From positions 1 through 62,759 of the forward strand of contig NZ_JNZS01000034.1 in assembly GCF_000718515.1 (NCBI RefSeq): a DNA stretch of 62,759 bases, written 5' to 3'. The notes below the pieces were generated by a model. The model was given only the letters and a program-made list of their open reading frames with translations. It was not told the DNA's origin and did no database searches. The position numbers and the translations under genes are program-made. This stretch comes from Micromonospora parva. Its GTDB lineage: Bacteria > Actinomycetota > Actinomycetes > Mycobacteriales > Micromonosporaceae. The number at the start of each line of letters is the position of its first letter. The stretch's first letter is position 1. Positions 17,442 through 26,489 of the stretch are shown in pieces.

Positions 17442-18134
17442 GTGGAGGTTCGCCTGCCAGAGCCGGGTGACGCGCTCACGGGTGTGGAGATGTTCGCTGG
17501 GCTGGAGCCCGAGGTGCGGCAGCGCGTCATCGCCGCCGCTGTTCCACGTACCTATCGCAAGGGCCAGCTGCTCTTCGTGGAGAACGACCCCGGCGAGTCA
17601 CTGATAGTGCTGCGCCGTGGCGCGGTGGCCGTGTTTCGGACCGCGCCCACCGGCGAGCGGGCCGTGCTGTCGGTTATCCGTCCGCCGGACGTGCTCGGCG
17701 AAGTCTCCCTGCTCGACGCGTCCACCCGGTCCGCCTCGGCGGAGGCCATCGAGGACTGCGCGGCGCTCGCGCTGTCGCGGGGCGCGTTCATGGAATTGGT
17801 GCACTCCAACCCCCGCATCCTGGACGCGGTGATGCGCTCACTGGGCGGGTTGATCCGCCGGCTCACCGAGCAGAACGCCGACCACGTCTTCCTCGACCTG
17901 CCCGGTCGGGTGGCGAAGACGCTGGTCCGGCTGGCCGGCGAGAGCCAGGCACCGATGATCACGATCGAGCTCAATCAGAGCCAGCTGGCCGAGATGGCCG
18001 GGGGTTCCCGGCAGAGCGTCAACCAGGCGATCGGCTCGTTCGCGAGTCGCGGCTGGCTGCGTACCGAGGGTCGTCGGATCGTGGTGACCGACGTGGCCGC
18101 GCTGCGTCGGCGCGCTGGCATGAACGACCGCTAA
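17442..18134 (+). CDS. Crp/Fnr family transcription regulator
   Basis: 230-aa DNA-binding regulator. A cyclic-nucleotide-binding barrel occupies about residues 15-125: KGQLLFVENDPGESLIVLRRGAVAV and the phosphate-binding cassette LGEVSLLDASTRSASA, where Glu87, Ser89, Arg96 and Ser97 line up with cAMP contacts. A dimer helix follows (about 122-145) and a winged HTH at about 179-206 (SQLAEMAGGSRQSVNQAIGSF). Start at GTG 17442, with GGAGGGG 9 nt upstream; upstream frame lacks homology. The pocket residues suggest ligand binding is possible, and a class III cyclase-like gene lies 400 nt away, but no functional link is shown. Confidence 0.9.
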   Translation: MEVRLPEPGDALTGVEMFAGLEPEVRQRVIAAAVPRTYRKGQLLFVENDPGESLIVLRRGAVAVFRTAPTGERAVLSVIRPPDVLGEVSLLDASTRSASAEAIEDCAALALSRGAFMELVHSNPRILDAVMRSLGGLIRRLTEQNADHVFLDLPGRVAKTLVRLAGESQAPMITIELNQSQLAEMAGGSRQSVNQAIGSFASRGWLRTEGRRIVVTDVAALRRRAGMNDR

Positions 18135-18210
18135 TCGGTCGGCCGGCACCGGGCGGCTGCACGACGGGTGCGGCCGGCGGACCGAGGGCCCACCGACCGC
18201 ACCCGGGCGA

Positions 18211-18465
18211 TCAGTTCTCCGTGCTGTCGGCCGGCGGCGCGCCCGGCCCCGGACCGATCTTCTTCGGATCGGTCGGCTTACCAGCCGTGGACGTGCTCGA
18301 CGAGGTGGTCGTGGTCTCCCCCGACCCGCCCGACTGACCCTCAGGCTCTTCCACCATGCCCTGCTCCTCCAGTTCGGCGAGAGTGACAGCATCGACGTCG
18401 ATCGTGTCGCCCGGAGCCCACTGTGTGCCACCCGGATCGGTCCACGAGGCGGACAATCGTACTTG
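18211..18465 (-). CDS. Small hypothetical protein with Ser/Thr tail
   Basis: 84-aa protein of unknown function. The first 40 residues form a compact segment (VQVRLSASWTDPGGTQW, then APGDTIDVDAVTLAELEEQG) resembling small phage or SH3-like beta proteins; the rest is a low-complexity Gly/Ser/Thr/Pro tail. The GTG at 18465 has AGGGAG at 6-nt spacing and is preferred over the GTG at 18507. No cysteines, no membrane segment. It is divergent from the cyclase-ATPase gene, which starts 64 nt away, and converges on the Crp gene. I cannot assign a role. Confidence 0.55.
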   Translation of the reverse strand, partial: QVRLSASWTDPGGTQWAPGDTIDVDAVTLAELEEQGMVEEPEGQSGGSGETTTTSSSTSTAGKPTDPKKIGPGPGAPPADSTEN

Positions 18466-18529
18466 CACGGCACTCTCCCTGACATGAAACTTCCTGGTAC
18501 GGAACACTAACCCCGGCCGATCGACGACG

Positions 18530-21500
18530 TTGCCCGTCCACCCGTCGGTTACCCGACTGGCGGGTCAGCCGCGATACTGGCCCCTCTCGCCCACGGAGCT
18601 GAACATCGACCTCAAGTGTGGACACTGCGCCCGCGCGGCCGGGCCGGACGACCGCTTCTGCGGCGGCTGTGGCCAGCCGCTCGGCGTCAACTGTGCGCAC
18701 TGCGGGCACGCCAACAGCACCGAGGTCAACTTCTGCACCAGCTGCGGTCAGCCGCTGCGCGACCACGTCGTCGTGGTGCAGGAGGACCGGCGTCAGGTCA
18801 GCGTCCTCTTCGTCGACATAGTGGACTTCACCAGGTACGCGGAGCAGGCCGACCCGGAGCAGGCCCGCAGTCTGCAGCAGACCTACTTCGCCAAGGTGCG
18901 CCGGATCGTGCACCAGTACGGCGGGGTGGTCGAGAAGTACATCGGTGACGCGGCGATGGCGCTGTTCGGCGCGCCGGTGGCCACCGACAACGACGCGTTG
19001 CGGTGTGTGCGCGCCGGCCTGGAGCTGCAGCGGAGCCTGGCCCGTCAGCCCGCCGGTCCGCAGCCGCCGCTGGGCTTCCGGGTCGGCATCGCGACAGGCG
19101 AGGCCCTGGTCGACCTCTCCGCCACCCGCGACGGTGGGCAGGCGTTCGTCACCGGAGACGTGGTCAACACGGCCTCCCGCCTGCAGGGGTTCGCCCCACC
19201 GGGCGGTGTCGTCGTCGACGAGAGCACCTGGTCGGCCACCCGGCACGAGATGGAGTACGCCGACCAGCCACCGGTCACCCTGCGCGGCCGGTCCGCGGTG
19301 AGCCGGATCTGGCTGGCCGTCCAGGTCCGACCGCACCGGGACCCGCGCGGCGCCGAGCTGACCCCGATGGTGGACCGGGAGCACGAGCGCGGCCTGCTGG
19401 TCAACGCGCTGCACCGGATGGTGACCGAGCGGACCTCCCAGTTGGTGACGGTGTTCGGCCCGGCCGGTGTGGGCAAGAGCCGGCTGCTGCGCGAGCTGGC
19501 CCGCAACGCCGGCAGCATGCCCGGCCCACCGGTCACCTGGCTCGTCGGGCAGTGCCCGCCGTTCGGCGAGAACGTCACCTGGGCCGCACTGTCGGACATC
19601 GTGAAGACCTGGGTGGGCGTGCCGGAGGTCGACGACCCGGCCGCGCTGCGCGAGCGGCTGCGGGCCCGGCTGGCGCAGCTCGCCGACCCGCACGCGACCC
19701 GGCTGGCCGAGGCGCTCGGGCCGCTGATCGGCGTACCCGGCGAGCGGCTCACCCCCGGCGAGACCGAGGCGGCCTGGCGGCGCTTCCTGCTCGCCCTGGC
19801 CGCCACCGGTCCGACCGTGCTCGCCTTCGAGGACATGCACTGGGCGGACCAGGCGATGCTCGCCTTCGTCGAGCAACTCGGCGCGACGGCGCGCGGCATA
19901 CCGCTGCTGGTCGTCGCGACCGCCCGCCCGGAACTGCGGGAACGGCACCCGGCCTGGACCGGCACGATCAGTGGCGCGATGTCCATCTCGGTGCCGCCGA
20001 TGCACGACACCGACATCGACACGCTCTACTCGCTGCTTCTCGGGCAGTCGACGCTGCCCTCCGCCTCGCGTACCCCGCTGATCGAGTTCGCCGACGGCAA
20101 CCCGCTCTACGCCCAGGAGTACGCCCGGATGCTGCTGGACGGTGGCCTGCTCGACGGCGTCGACTCGGTCGCCCGCCCCGACCTCGACGGCGGCCCGGAG
20201 ATGCCCCGCACCGTGCAGGCGGTCATCGCGAACCGGCTGGACCTGCTGGACCCGGCCGACCGGGCGGTGCTCCAGGCCGCCGCCGTGGTCGGCGTGGTGT
20301 TCTGGGCCGCGCCGGTGGCGATGGCGCTGGGGCGGCCGGTGGAGTGGGTCGAGCGCGCGCTGGACCGCCTGCAACGTCGCGACCTGGTGTACGAGCAGAG
20401 CACGTCGACGATGCCCGGTCAGCCCGAGTACCGGTTCCGGCACATCCTGGTGCGCGACGTCTGCTACCAGCGGCTACCCCGGGCCGAACGGGTGCTGCGT
20501 CACCAACGCACCGCCGACTGGATGGCGCAGCTCACCGACGGCCGCCAGTACGACCTGGCCGAGGTGCTGGCCCACCATCGCTGGGCGGCACACGAGATCG
20601 CCCGCACCGTCGGGCTGGACACCGCCCCCTACGCCCCGCCGGCTCGGGCCGCGCTGCACCGGGCGGCCCGCCGGGCGTACGAGCTGCACGCGCTGGACAC
20701 CGCCGCCGCGCTGGTCAGCCGCGCGCTGGCCCTCGACGTCGGGCCGGACCCGGCGTTGGAGCTGTTCGACGCGGAGCTGGCGTTCTATCGGGACGGGGAC
20801 GCCTTCCTGGTGGCGGGGGGCACGGACACCCTCAGCCGGCTGGCCGAGCGGCTCACCGCCGGCGGCGACCGGACGGGGGCGGCGCGCGCCTGGACGCTGC
20901 TGGCCACCGCCGCGTGGAGCCGGGCCGACCGTTCGGCGACGTTGCACTGCCTGGACCAGGCGATCGGCATCTACAGCGACCTGCCGGACAGTCAGGAGAA
21001 GGCGGGCGCCCTGCTGGAGCTGGCCCGGGTGCACATGCTGAACGCGGAGACCGAGCCGGCGTGCGCGGCGGCGCGGGCGGCAGCAGCCCTCGCCGAGCGG
21101 CTTGAGCTGCGCGAGGTCCAGGCCAACGCCCGGATCACCCTGGCCGTGGCGCGCTACCTGGCCGGCTCCGCCTCGGCGTTCCCGGAGCTGGCGGAGGTGA
21201 CCGAGCACTGCCGGGTGGAGCGGCTGACCAGTCGACGGCGGGCGGTGCAGAACCTGGCCTGGGCGTTGCAGGAGGAGGGCGACCTGGCCGGCTCGGCCCG
21301 GTTGGTCGACGAGCAGCTCACCCTCGACCTGGGCGGCGAGCACAGCCTGGCCACCAGCTTCGCCGACCAGTGGGCGCGGTCGTACTACGCGGGTGACTGG
21401 ACGGCGGCGCTGGCGATGGCCGCGGAGTCGACCCGACGACCGACCGCGGAGTGGGATCTGCACATCGTGGCGGTCTCGGGTTGGATGCGCGGGCTGGCCG

Positions 21501-22078
21501 GAGCCGAGCTGGACGAGACCGCGGGACCGGACGGACCGGGTGGGGACCTGGTCGAGCAGGCGCTGGTGGCGGCGCGGCGCAGCGGATTCCACCGGGTGCT
21601 GCGCTCCACCCTGGCGCACGCCGCGTTGTGCCGGGCGGTGCAGGGCCGCCGCGACGAGGCGATGGCGCTGCTCACCGAACTGGACGAGGACTGGCGGCGG
21701 ACTCGGATGATTCCGTTCGCGGAGTGGGTGCCGACGGTCGGTCACGTCGCCGGAGTGCTCGGCGCGGACGCGGCCCGGCTGGTCCGGCAGCTGCTCGACC
21801 GGGCGCCCCGGATGACCCCGTGGGCGCACGCCGCCGGTCAGGTCGCCGACGCCACGCTGGCCCGGCACGTCGGGGACGCCCCGACCGCGGCGAGCCTGCT
21901 GCGGTCGGCGGCAGGGAGCTACGCCCGGATGACCGACGTGACCGACGAGGTCATCACACTGGCGCTGGCGATCGGCCCGCTGGCCGAGACCGACCCGCCC
22001 GCCGCCGCGGCGACCCGGGCCCGTCTGCACGACTTCGCCACCCGCCACCGCGCCCCCCACCTGCTCCAGCTGCCCTGA
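18530..22078 (+). CDS. Zinc-ribbon adenylate/guanylate cyclase-like AAA ATPase with TPR-type C-terminus
   Basis: Large multidomain signalling protein, about 1182 aa. Two zinc ribbons come first (Cys30/33/44/47 and 55/58/69/72), then a class III cyclase domain (about 88-265) with metal Asp96 and Asp140, Lys136, Asn213 and Arg217. The purine-selecting Asp/Thr position (about 206, seven before Asn213) is Phe, so activity and substrate are uncertain. Next comes a STAND/AAA ATPase: Walker A GPAGVGKS at 310-317 and Walker B VLAFEDMHWAD. The last 600 residues are helical, TPR-like repeats. The start is unsure: the only standard in-frame codon before the ribbons is TTG 18530, without a ribosome binding site. 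Confidence 0.85.
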   Translation: MPVHPSVTRLAGQPRYWPLSPTELNIDLKCGHCARAAGPDDRFCGGCGQPLGVNCAHCGHANSTEVNFCTSCGQPLRDHVVVVQEDRRQVSVLFVDIVDFTRYAEQADPEQARSLQQTYFAKVRRIVHQYGGVVEKYIGDAAMALFGAPVATDNDALRCVRAGLELQRSLARQPAGPQPPLGFRVGIATGEALVDLSATRDGGQAFVTGDVVNTASRLQGFAPPGGVVVDESTWSATRHEMEYADQPPVTLRGRSAVSRIWLAVQVRPHRDPRGAELTPMVDREHERGLLVNALHRMVTERTSQLVTVFGPAGVGKSRLLRELARNAGSMPGPPVTWLVGQCPPFGENVTWAALSDIVKTWVGVPEVDDPAALRERLRARLAQLADPHATRLAEALGPLIGVPGERLTPGETEAAWRRFLLALAATGPTVLAFEDMHWADQAMLAFVEQLGATARGIPLLVVATARPELRERHPAWTGTISGAMSISVPPMHDTDIDTLYSLLLGQSTLPSASRTPLIEFADGNPLYAQEYARMLLDGGLLDGVDSVARPDLDGGPEMPRTVQAVIANRLDLLDPADRAVLQAAAVVGVVFWAAPVAMALGRPVEWVERALDRLQRRDLVYEQSTSTMPGQPEYRFRHILVRDVCYQRLPRAERVLRHQRTADWMAQLTDGRQYDLAEVLAHHRWAAHEIARTVGLDTAPYAPPARAALHRAARRAYELHALDTAAALVSRALALDVGPDPALELFDAELAFYRDGDAFLVAGGTDTLSRLAERLTAGGDRTGAARAWTLLATAAWSRADRSATLHCLDQAIGIYSDLPDSQEKAGALLELARVHMLNAETEPACAAARAAAALAERLELREVQANARITLAVARYLAGSASAFPELAEVTEHCRVERLTSRRRAVQNLAWALQEEGDLAGSARLVDEQLTLDLGGEHSLATSFADQWARSYYAGDWTAALAMAAESTRRPTAEWDLHIVAVSGWMRGLAGAELDETAGPDGPGGDLVEQALVAARRSGFHRVLRSTLAHAALCRAVQGRRDEAMALLTELDEDWRRTRMIPFAEWVPTVGHVAGVLGADAARLVRQLLDRAPRMTPWAHAAGQVADATLARHVGDAPTAASLLRSAAGSYARMTDVTDEVITLALAIGPLAETDPPAAAATRARLHDFATRHRAPHLLQLP

Positions 22079-22095
22079 CCGTCGACGGGCGGTGG

Positions 22096-22788
22096 CTAGG
22101 CGGCCAGCGGCGCCGGGATGGGTTCCTTGAGCTTCTGGGCGTAGATGTCGACGTACTCCCGGCCGGAGAGCTCCATCAACTCGTACATGATCTCGTCGGT
22201 GACCGCGCGCTCGACGAACCGGTCGCCGGCCAGCCCGGCGTAGCGGGAGAAGTCCAGCGGCGCCCCGAACCGGATCCGCACCCGGTCGATCTTGGGGATG
22301 AGCTTGCCCGGCGGTTGGATCTCGTCGGCGTTGAGCATCGCCACCGGCACCACCACCGCGCCGCTCTCCAGGGCGAGCCGGGCCACCCCGGTCTTGCCCC
22401 GGTAGAGCCGCCCGTCCGGGGAGCGGGTGCCCTCCGGGTAGATGCCGGCCACTCCCCCGGCCCGCAGCACCTGCAACTGGGTGTCCAGGGCGGCGCGGGC
22501 GGCCCGGCCGCCGGAGCGGTCCACCGGGATCGTGCCGGTGCCGACGAAGAACATCTTGGTCAGCCAGCCCTTGATGCCCTTGCCGGTGAAGTATTCGGCC
22601 TTGGCGACGAAGGTGACCTTCCGGGCGGTGATCAGCGGTGTGAAGATCGAGTCGGAGAAGGAGAGGTGGTTGCTCGCCAGGATCACCGGGCCGGTCGCCG
22701 GCACGTTGTGCAGGCCCTCCACCTGCGGGCGGAAGATCAGCTTGAGCAGCGGACCGAGGATGACGTACTTCAGCAGCCAGTAGAGCAC
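22096..22788 (-). CDS. plsC: 1-acyl-sn-glycerol-3-phosphate acyltransferase, PlsC family (Rv2182c-like)
   Basis: 230-aa membrane-associated acyltransferase that makes phosphatidic acid from lysophosphatidic acid. Catalytic H(X)4D is NHLSFSD with His41 and Asp46; the substrate motif EGTR is at 119-122 in YPEGTRSPDGRLYRG. The first 20 residues (VLYWLLKYVILGPLLKLIF) form a membrane-associated helix. Start at GTG 22788 because AAAGGAC lies 6 nt upstream; the frame extends 36 codons further without support. It is the positional homologue of M. tuberculosis Rv2182c. A paralogue with very similar motifs is at 38850. Its stop faces that of the cyclase-ATPase gene 17 nt away. Confidence 0.92.
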   Translation of the reverse strand: MLYWLLKYVILGPLLKLIFRPQVEGLHNVPATGPVILASNHLSFSDSIFTPLITARKVTFVAKAEYFTGKGIKGWLTKMFFVGTGTIPVDRSGGRAARAALDTQLQVLRAGGVAGIYPEGTRSPDGRLYRGKTGVARLALESGAVVVPVAMLNADEIQPPGKLIPKIDRVRIRFGAPLDFSRYAGLAGDRFVERAVTDEIMYELMELSGREYVDIYAQKLKEPIPAPLAA

Positions 22789-23113
22789 CGGCGTCCTTTC
22801 CCGTGGTGTGCCCGCGACAGCGCCAGCCGTCGTCGCCGCCGAGCCTACGAAGCGAGCGCTCCCACCACAACGGACGGCGCTGCGGGGCTGCGGCATCGAG
22901 CTATGCCACGATCACCGAGATCGCACTTGTCGCGCAAGAACGGACAAAGGAGCCCTGCCGCGACCTGCGGGAGGAGCCGTGACTTTGGAAGACGCGACAC
23001 AACGCACTCCCGGAACCATGCCCTGACGTGTCACGATTCAGAGCACGGCGTACGGACGGGCGTCGAAGGGCAGCGGTGGCCGCGCCGGAAGGCGCGTTAA
23101 GGGGGATGTCCGG
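22789..23113. other. Divergent promoter region between plsC and the DUF308-type gene
   Basis: 325 nt without a recognised gene. It must hold promoters in both directions. The only notable item is a 15-codon open frame at 22979 with a strong ribosome binding site, listed separately. Confidence 0.5.
22979..23026 (+). CDS. Possible 15-residue leader peptide
   Basis: GTG at 22979 follows GGGAGGAGCC, one of the best Shine-Dalgarno boxes in the window, and opens a frame of 15 codons (VTLEDATQRTPGTMP) ending TGA at 23026, 87 nt before the membrane-protein gene at 23114. There are no runs of a single amino acid that would suggest attenuation. It could equally be chance. Confidence 0.2.
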   Translation: MTLEDATQRTPGTMP

Positions 23114-23965
23114 GTGTCAGCGGGTGGGGCCCGCCGGGGACGGCGGGACAACGGGCTCGACGCGAACGAGTACGCCGTCGTCGGCGACGTCGATCCGCGC
23201 GTCGGCGAGCACCTGCTCGACGTGCTGGCCGCCGGTGGGATCGCCGCCTACCTCCAGCCCTCCGCCGACCTCAACCCGGTCACCCGCACCACCACCGTGC
23301 CGGCCCGACCGGTCGACCGGCTCTACGTCGACCGGTCGCACCTGACCACCGCACGGGACTACCTGACCCAACTCGCCGACGAGACCGCCGTGGAGCAGCC
23401 GCCGGCCCGCGACGAACCGGACATCGACGCCGAGTGGGCGCGGATCGTGGAGGGCTTCCACACCACCTCCGCACCCGGTGACCACCCGTGGCCCGCCTCC
23501 GAGGACGTGGACGAACGGGATACCCGGGACGAGTCGACCCCCGGGTCGTTGACCCGCTCCAGCACCGACGAGCCCGGTCCGACCGCCACCGACGTTCGCC
23601 GGCTCCCGTCCGCCACCGACATCTCCGGGATCTCCGTGGGGCGCGGCACCCGACCGGACGAACCCTCGCTGCTGGACGGGCTGGACACCTTCGGTGCCGA
23701 CCTGCCCGACGACGATGACGACGAGGGCTACCACCCGCCGCCACCGCCCCCACTGCCACGGGTCAGCAAGTACGCGGTGATCGGCGTGCTCGGGGTGGTC
23801 GTCGGTTTCGTGCTGTTCCTCTTCCCGTGGCTGCTCCCGATCGACCGCTCGGCGGTCACGCTGTTCGGGTTCACCGGCATCCTGGCCGGTTTCGTCACGT
23901 TGGTCTGGCGGCTGCGCCCCGGCGACGAGGACGACGACGACCCGGACAACGGCGCCGTCGTCTGA
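23114..23965 (+). CDS. Two-helix membrane protein with DUF308-like C-terminus
   Basis: 283-aa protein of unknown function. The first 90 residues (YAVVGDVDPRVGEHLLDVLAAGGIAAYL, then TTARDYLTQL) look like the small sensor-type domain DUF2007 that senses or binds a partner. A long acidic, disordered stretch follows (about 95-210), ending in a Pro run. Two membrane helices are at about 219-239 and 247-266, and the tail is Asp-rich. The GTG at 23114 has GGGGA 8 nt upstream. In the conserved locus this slot is usually filled by a small membrane protein next to plsC; domain names are my best match and tentative. Confidence 0.65.
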   Translation: MSAGGARRGRRDNGLDANEYAVVGDVDPRVGEHLLDVLAAGGIAAYLQPSADLNPVTRTTTVPARPVDRLYVDRSHLTTARDYLTQLADETAVEQPPARDEPDIDAEWARIVEGFHTTSAPGDHPWPASEDVDERDTRDESTPGSLTRSSTDEPGPTATDVRRLPSATDISGISVGRGTRPDEPSLLDGLDTFGADLPDDDDDEGYHPPPPPPLPRVSKYAVIGVLGVVVGFVLFLFPWLLPIDRSAVTLFGFTGILAGFVTLVWRLRPGDEDDDDPDNGAVV

Positions 23966-24064
23966 CGTCGGCCCGCATCCCGGGACAGCAGCGCCCCGCC
24001 GGTGGCGTAACAGTGGTGTAACTTACTGTCAGTAGGAATACCGCTGTACGTCACTTCCCCCGCT

Positions 24065-24100
24065 GACTGACCGGTTTTCCCTTGCTCGCGGCGGTCAGTC
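24065..24100 (+). terminator. Hairpin between the membrane-protein gene and otsA
   Basis: Perfect 9-bp arms GACTGACCG (24065-24073) and CGGTCAGTC (24092-24100) around 18 nt. It lies just before otsA, so it may be a 5'-leader structure rather than a terminator for the upstream gene. Confidence 0.4.
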
Positions 24101-24123
24101 CTCTGCTGATCGGAATGCCCGAG

Positions 24124-25620
24124 ATGCGACAGAGTTCTCTCGTGGTGGTCGCCAACCGCCTCCCCATCGATGACAATCAGGCGCCCGACGGCGCCTGCGA
24201 GTGGCGGCGCAGCCCCGGCGGGCTGGTCAGCGCACTGCACCCGCTCCTGCGGCACACCCCGGCGACCTGGGTCGGCTGGGCCGGTGGCACCGGGCCTGCC
24301 CCCGCACTGCCCGACGTCGACGGCGTGCGGATGCACACCGTCGCGCTCAGCCCGGAAGACCTGCGCGACCACTACGAGGGGTTCGCCAACGCCACCCTCT
24401 GGCCGCTCTACCACGACTCGGTCGAGCAGCCGCAGCACCACCGTCGGTGGTGGGAGGCGTACCAGCGGGTCAACCAGCGCTTCGCCGAGGCGACAGCGGA
24501 GGTGGCCGAGCCGGGCGCGGTGATCTGGGTGCAGGATTACCACCTGCAACTGGTCCCCGGTCAGTTGCGCGCGCTCCGCCCCGACCTGCGCATCGGGTTC
24601 TTCCTGCACGTGCCGTTCCCGCCGCCGGAGCTTTTCATGCAACTGCCCCGTCGGGCCGAACTGCTGCGCGGCATGCTCGGCGCCGACCTGGTCGGCTTCC
24701 AGCGCGTGCAGGCGGCGCACAACTTCGCCCAACTGGTGACCCGGGTGCTGGAACTGCCCGCCACCGACCGGCGGATCGGCATCGACGACCGGGTCGTCCG
24801 CATCGGCGCGTTCCCGGTCTCCATCGACACCGCCGAGATGGCCGCGCTGGCCGACCGGCCGGACGTGGCCGCGCGGGCCCACCGGCTCCGACAGGACCTC
24901 GGCGATCCCCGGCAGGTCATCCTCAGCGTCGACCGGATGGACTACACCAAGGGCATCGAGCAGCGTCTCAAGGCGTACAGCGAGTTGCTCGCCAGCGGCG
25001 ACGTCAAGGTCCGCGACACGGTGCTCGTGCAGGTCGCCATGCCGAGCCGGGAACGCGTCGGCCAGTACCAGATCCTGCGCGAACGCATCGAGCGCGAGGT
25101 CGGCCGGATCAACGGCGAGTTCGGCCGGGTCGGCGAGCCGGCGATCCACTACCTCACCCAGCCCTTCGACCGCGCCGAGCTCGCCGCGCTCTACCGGGTC
25201 GCCGACGTGATGGCGGTGACCCCGCTGCGCGACGGAATGAACCTGGTCGCCAAGGAGTACGTGGCCGCACGGGTCGACGACACCGGCGCCCTGCTGCTCA
25301 GCGAGTTCGCCGGCACCGCCGCCGAGCTGTCCCAGGCGTACCTCGTCAACCCGCACGACCTGGAAGGGCTCAAGCAGGGCCTGCGGGCGGCACTGCGGGC
25401 CAGCCCGGCCGACACCACTCAGCGGATGCGCGCCATGCGCGCCCACCTGCACCAGCACGACATCCGGGCCTGGGCCCGCTCCTACCTGCGCGCCCTCGAC
25501 GAGGGCGGCGCCCTGATCAGCCGCCTGACCAGCACCGAAACCGGCTCCGAGGGCACCGCGCGGGTGCCCCGGCCGGTCGCCCCGACCGGCAGCCCGGCCG
25601 TCCACCAGGGCGGCACCTGA
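24124..25620 (+). CDS. otsA: Trehalose-6-phosphate synthase (GT20)
   Basis: GT-B retaining glycosyltransferase joining UDP- or GDP-glucose to glucose 6-phosphate, the first step of the OtsAB route to trehalose, an osmoprotectant and envelope precursor. 498 aa from ATG 24124, typical for OtsA. Motifs: VVVANRLPID (donor loop), RRSPGGLVSAL, VIWVQDYHLQLVPGQLR, FFLHVPFPPPELF, SVDRMDYTKGIEQRLKA and TPLRDGMNLVAKEYVAAR with the catalytic Asp/Glu region. The sugar-nucleotide choice is not certain: actinobacterial enzymes can take GDP-glucose. OtsB is not within the window. The ATG at 24124 is preferred; two in-frame codons upstream (24082, 24115) are possible. Confidence 0.93.
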   Translation: MRQSSLVVVANRLPIDDNQAPDGACEWRRSPGGLVSALHPLLRHTPATWVGWAGGTGPAPALPDVDGVRMHTVALSPEDLRDHYEGFANATLWPLYHDSVEQPQHHRRWWEAYQRVNQRFAEATAEVAEPGAVIWVQDYHLQLVPGQLRALRPDLRIGFFLHVPFPPPELFMQLPRRAELLRGMLGADLVGFQRVQAAHNFAQLVTRVLELPATDRRIGIDDRVVRIGAFPVSIDTAEMAALADRPDVAARAHRLRQDLGDPRQVILSVDRMDYTKGIEQRLKAYSELLASGDVKVRDTVLVQVAMPSRERVGQYQILRERIEREVGRINGEFGRVGEPAIHYLTQPFDRAELAALYRVADVMAVTPLRDGMNLVAKEYVAARVDDTGALLLSEFAGTAAELSQAYLVNPHDLEGLKQGLRAALRASPADTTQRMRAMRAHLHQHDIRAWARSYLRALDEGGALISRLTSTETGSEGTARVPRPVAPTGSPAVHQGGT

Positions 25621-25639
25621 GCACTGTCGGCCCGGCTGC

Positions 25640-26452
25640 TCAATGCGCCGCGGGCTCCTTCTCCAACCAGTCCAGGATCGCGTCGATCGGCTCCGCCCAC
25701 CGCACGTCCACCATCAGGTCGTGGCCCATCCCGGGAAAGAGCAACGGGGCCGACCCGTACCGCCGGGCCACCCGGGTCAACGTCGACGCCGGCACCACCC
25801 GGTCGTCCGGGCTGCCCAGCACCAGCACCGGGGGCGCGCCCACGGCCGGCTCCGCCTCCGGCGCGCCCAGCAGCGCCCACTGCGCCCGCCGACCCGCCCG
25901 ACCGAGGCGTCCGACGTAGCGCCGGGCCTCCTCGTCGGGCAACTCACTACTGAACAACTGCCGCCGGTTGAGCCGCAACGGCCCGCCGAACACCGCCGGC
26001 AGCGTCCCCGCGGGGTTGCGGCGCAACGCCGCGCCCAGCAGACCCCAGCCGCCGAAGACCGGCGCCACCAGCACCGCGCCCCGCGCCGGGTAGCGGGCCA
26101 ACGCGTGCGCCACCACCAGGGCCCCGGCGCCGTGCCCCACCAGCACCGCCTGCCGCGGCAGGCTCGCCGCCACCTGGACCACATCGTGGGCGTACGCCCG
26201 CAGCGTCGCCTCCGGCGCCGGCTCGCTGCCACCGTGCCCCCGCAGGCTCACCGCGTACGCCGGGAACCCCCGCGACGCGGCGTGACCCAACCAGTGCTCG
26301 GCGAACGCCCACGCGCCGTGCCCGAACCCGGGCACGAAGAGCAGCGGCGGACGCCCCTCCTCCAGCTCGGGGATCGCGCTGAGCACCTCCCGCCGGGCCG
26401 GCCGGACCGGGCGCGACCACTCCCGGCCGCGCATGATCCGCAGCTCGCTCAC
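25640..26452 (-). CDS. Alpha/beta hydrolase lacking the nucleophilic Ser (GHGAG)
   Basis: 270-aa alpha/beta hydrolase-fold protein. Fold markers are clear: oxyanion region LLFVPGFGHGAWAF, VSLRGHGGSE, acid loop LGSPDDRVVP (Asp216/217) and His244 in FPGMGHDLMV. The nucleophile elbow, normally GHSxG, reads GHGAG at 106-110, so the Ser is Gly108 (codon GGC). That argues against ordinary serine hydrolysis; possible roles are binding, a metal-free hydration or a pseudoenzyme. Start GTG 26452 with AAAGG 8 nt upstream. The FMO gene ends 37 nt before it on the same strand, so the two are probably co-transcribed; FMO-plus-hydrolase pairs often open and hydrolyse oxygenated products. Confidence 0.85.
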   Translation of the reverse strand: MSELRIMRGREWSRPVRPARREVLSAIPELEEGRPPLLFVPGFGHGAWAFAEHWLGHAASRGFPAYAVSLRGHGGSEPAPEATLRAYAHDVVQVAASLPRQAVLVGHGAGALVVAHALARYPARGAVLVAPVFGGWGLLGAALRRNPAGTLPAVFGGPLRLNRRQLFSSELPDEEARRYVGRLGRAGRRAQWALLGAPEAEPAVGAPPVLVLGSPDDRVVPASTLTRVARRYGSAPLLFPGMGHDLMVDVRWAEPIDAILDWLEKEPAAH

Positions 26453-26489
26453 TGGTCTGCCTTTCGTTCGCGACGATGCGGCTGGGCGC

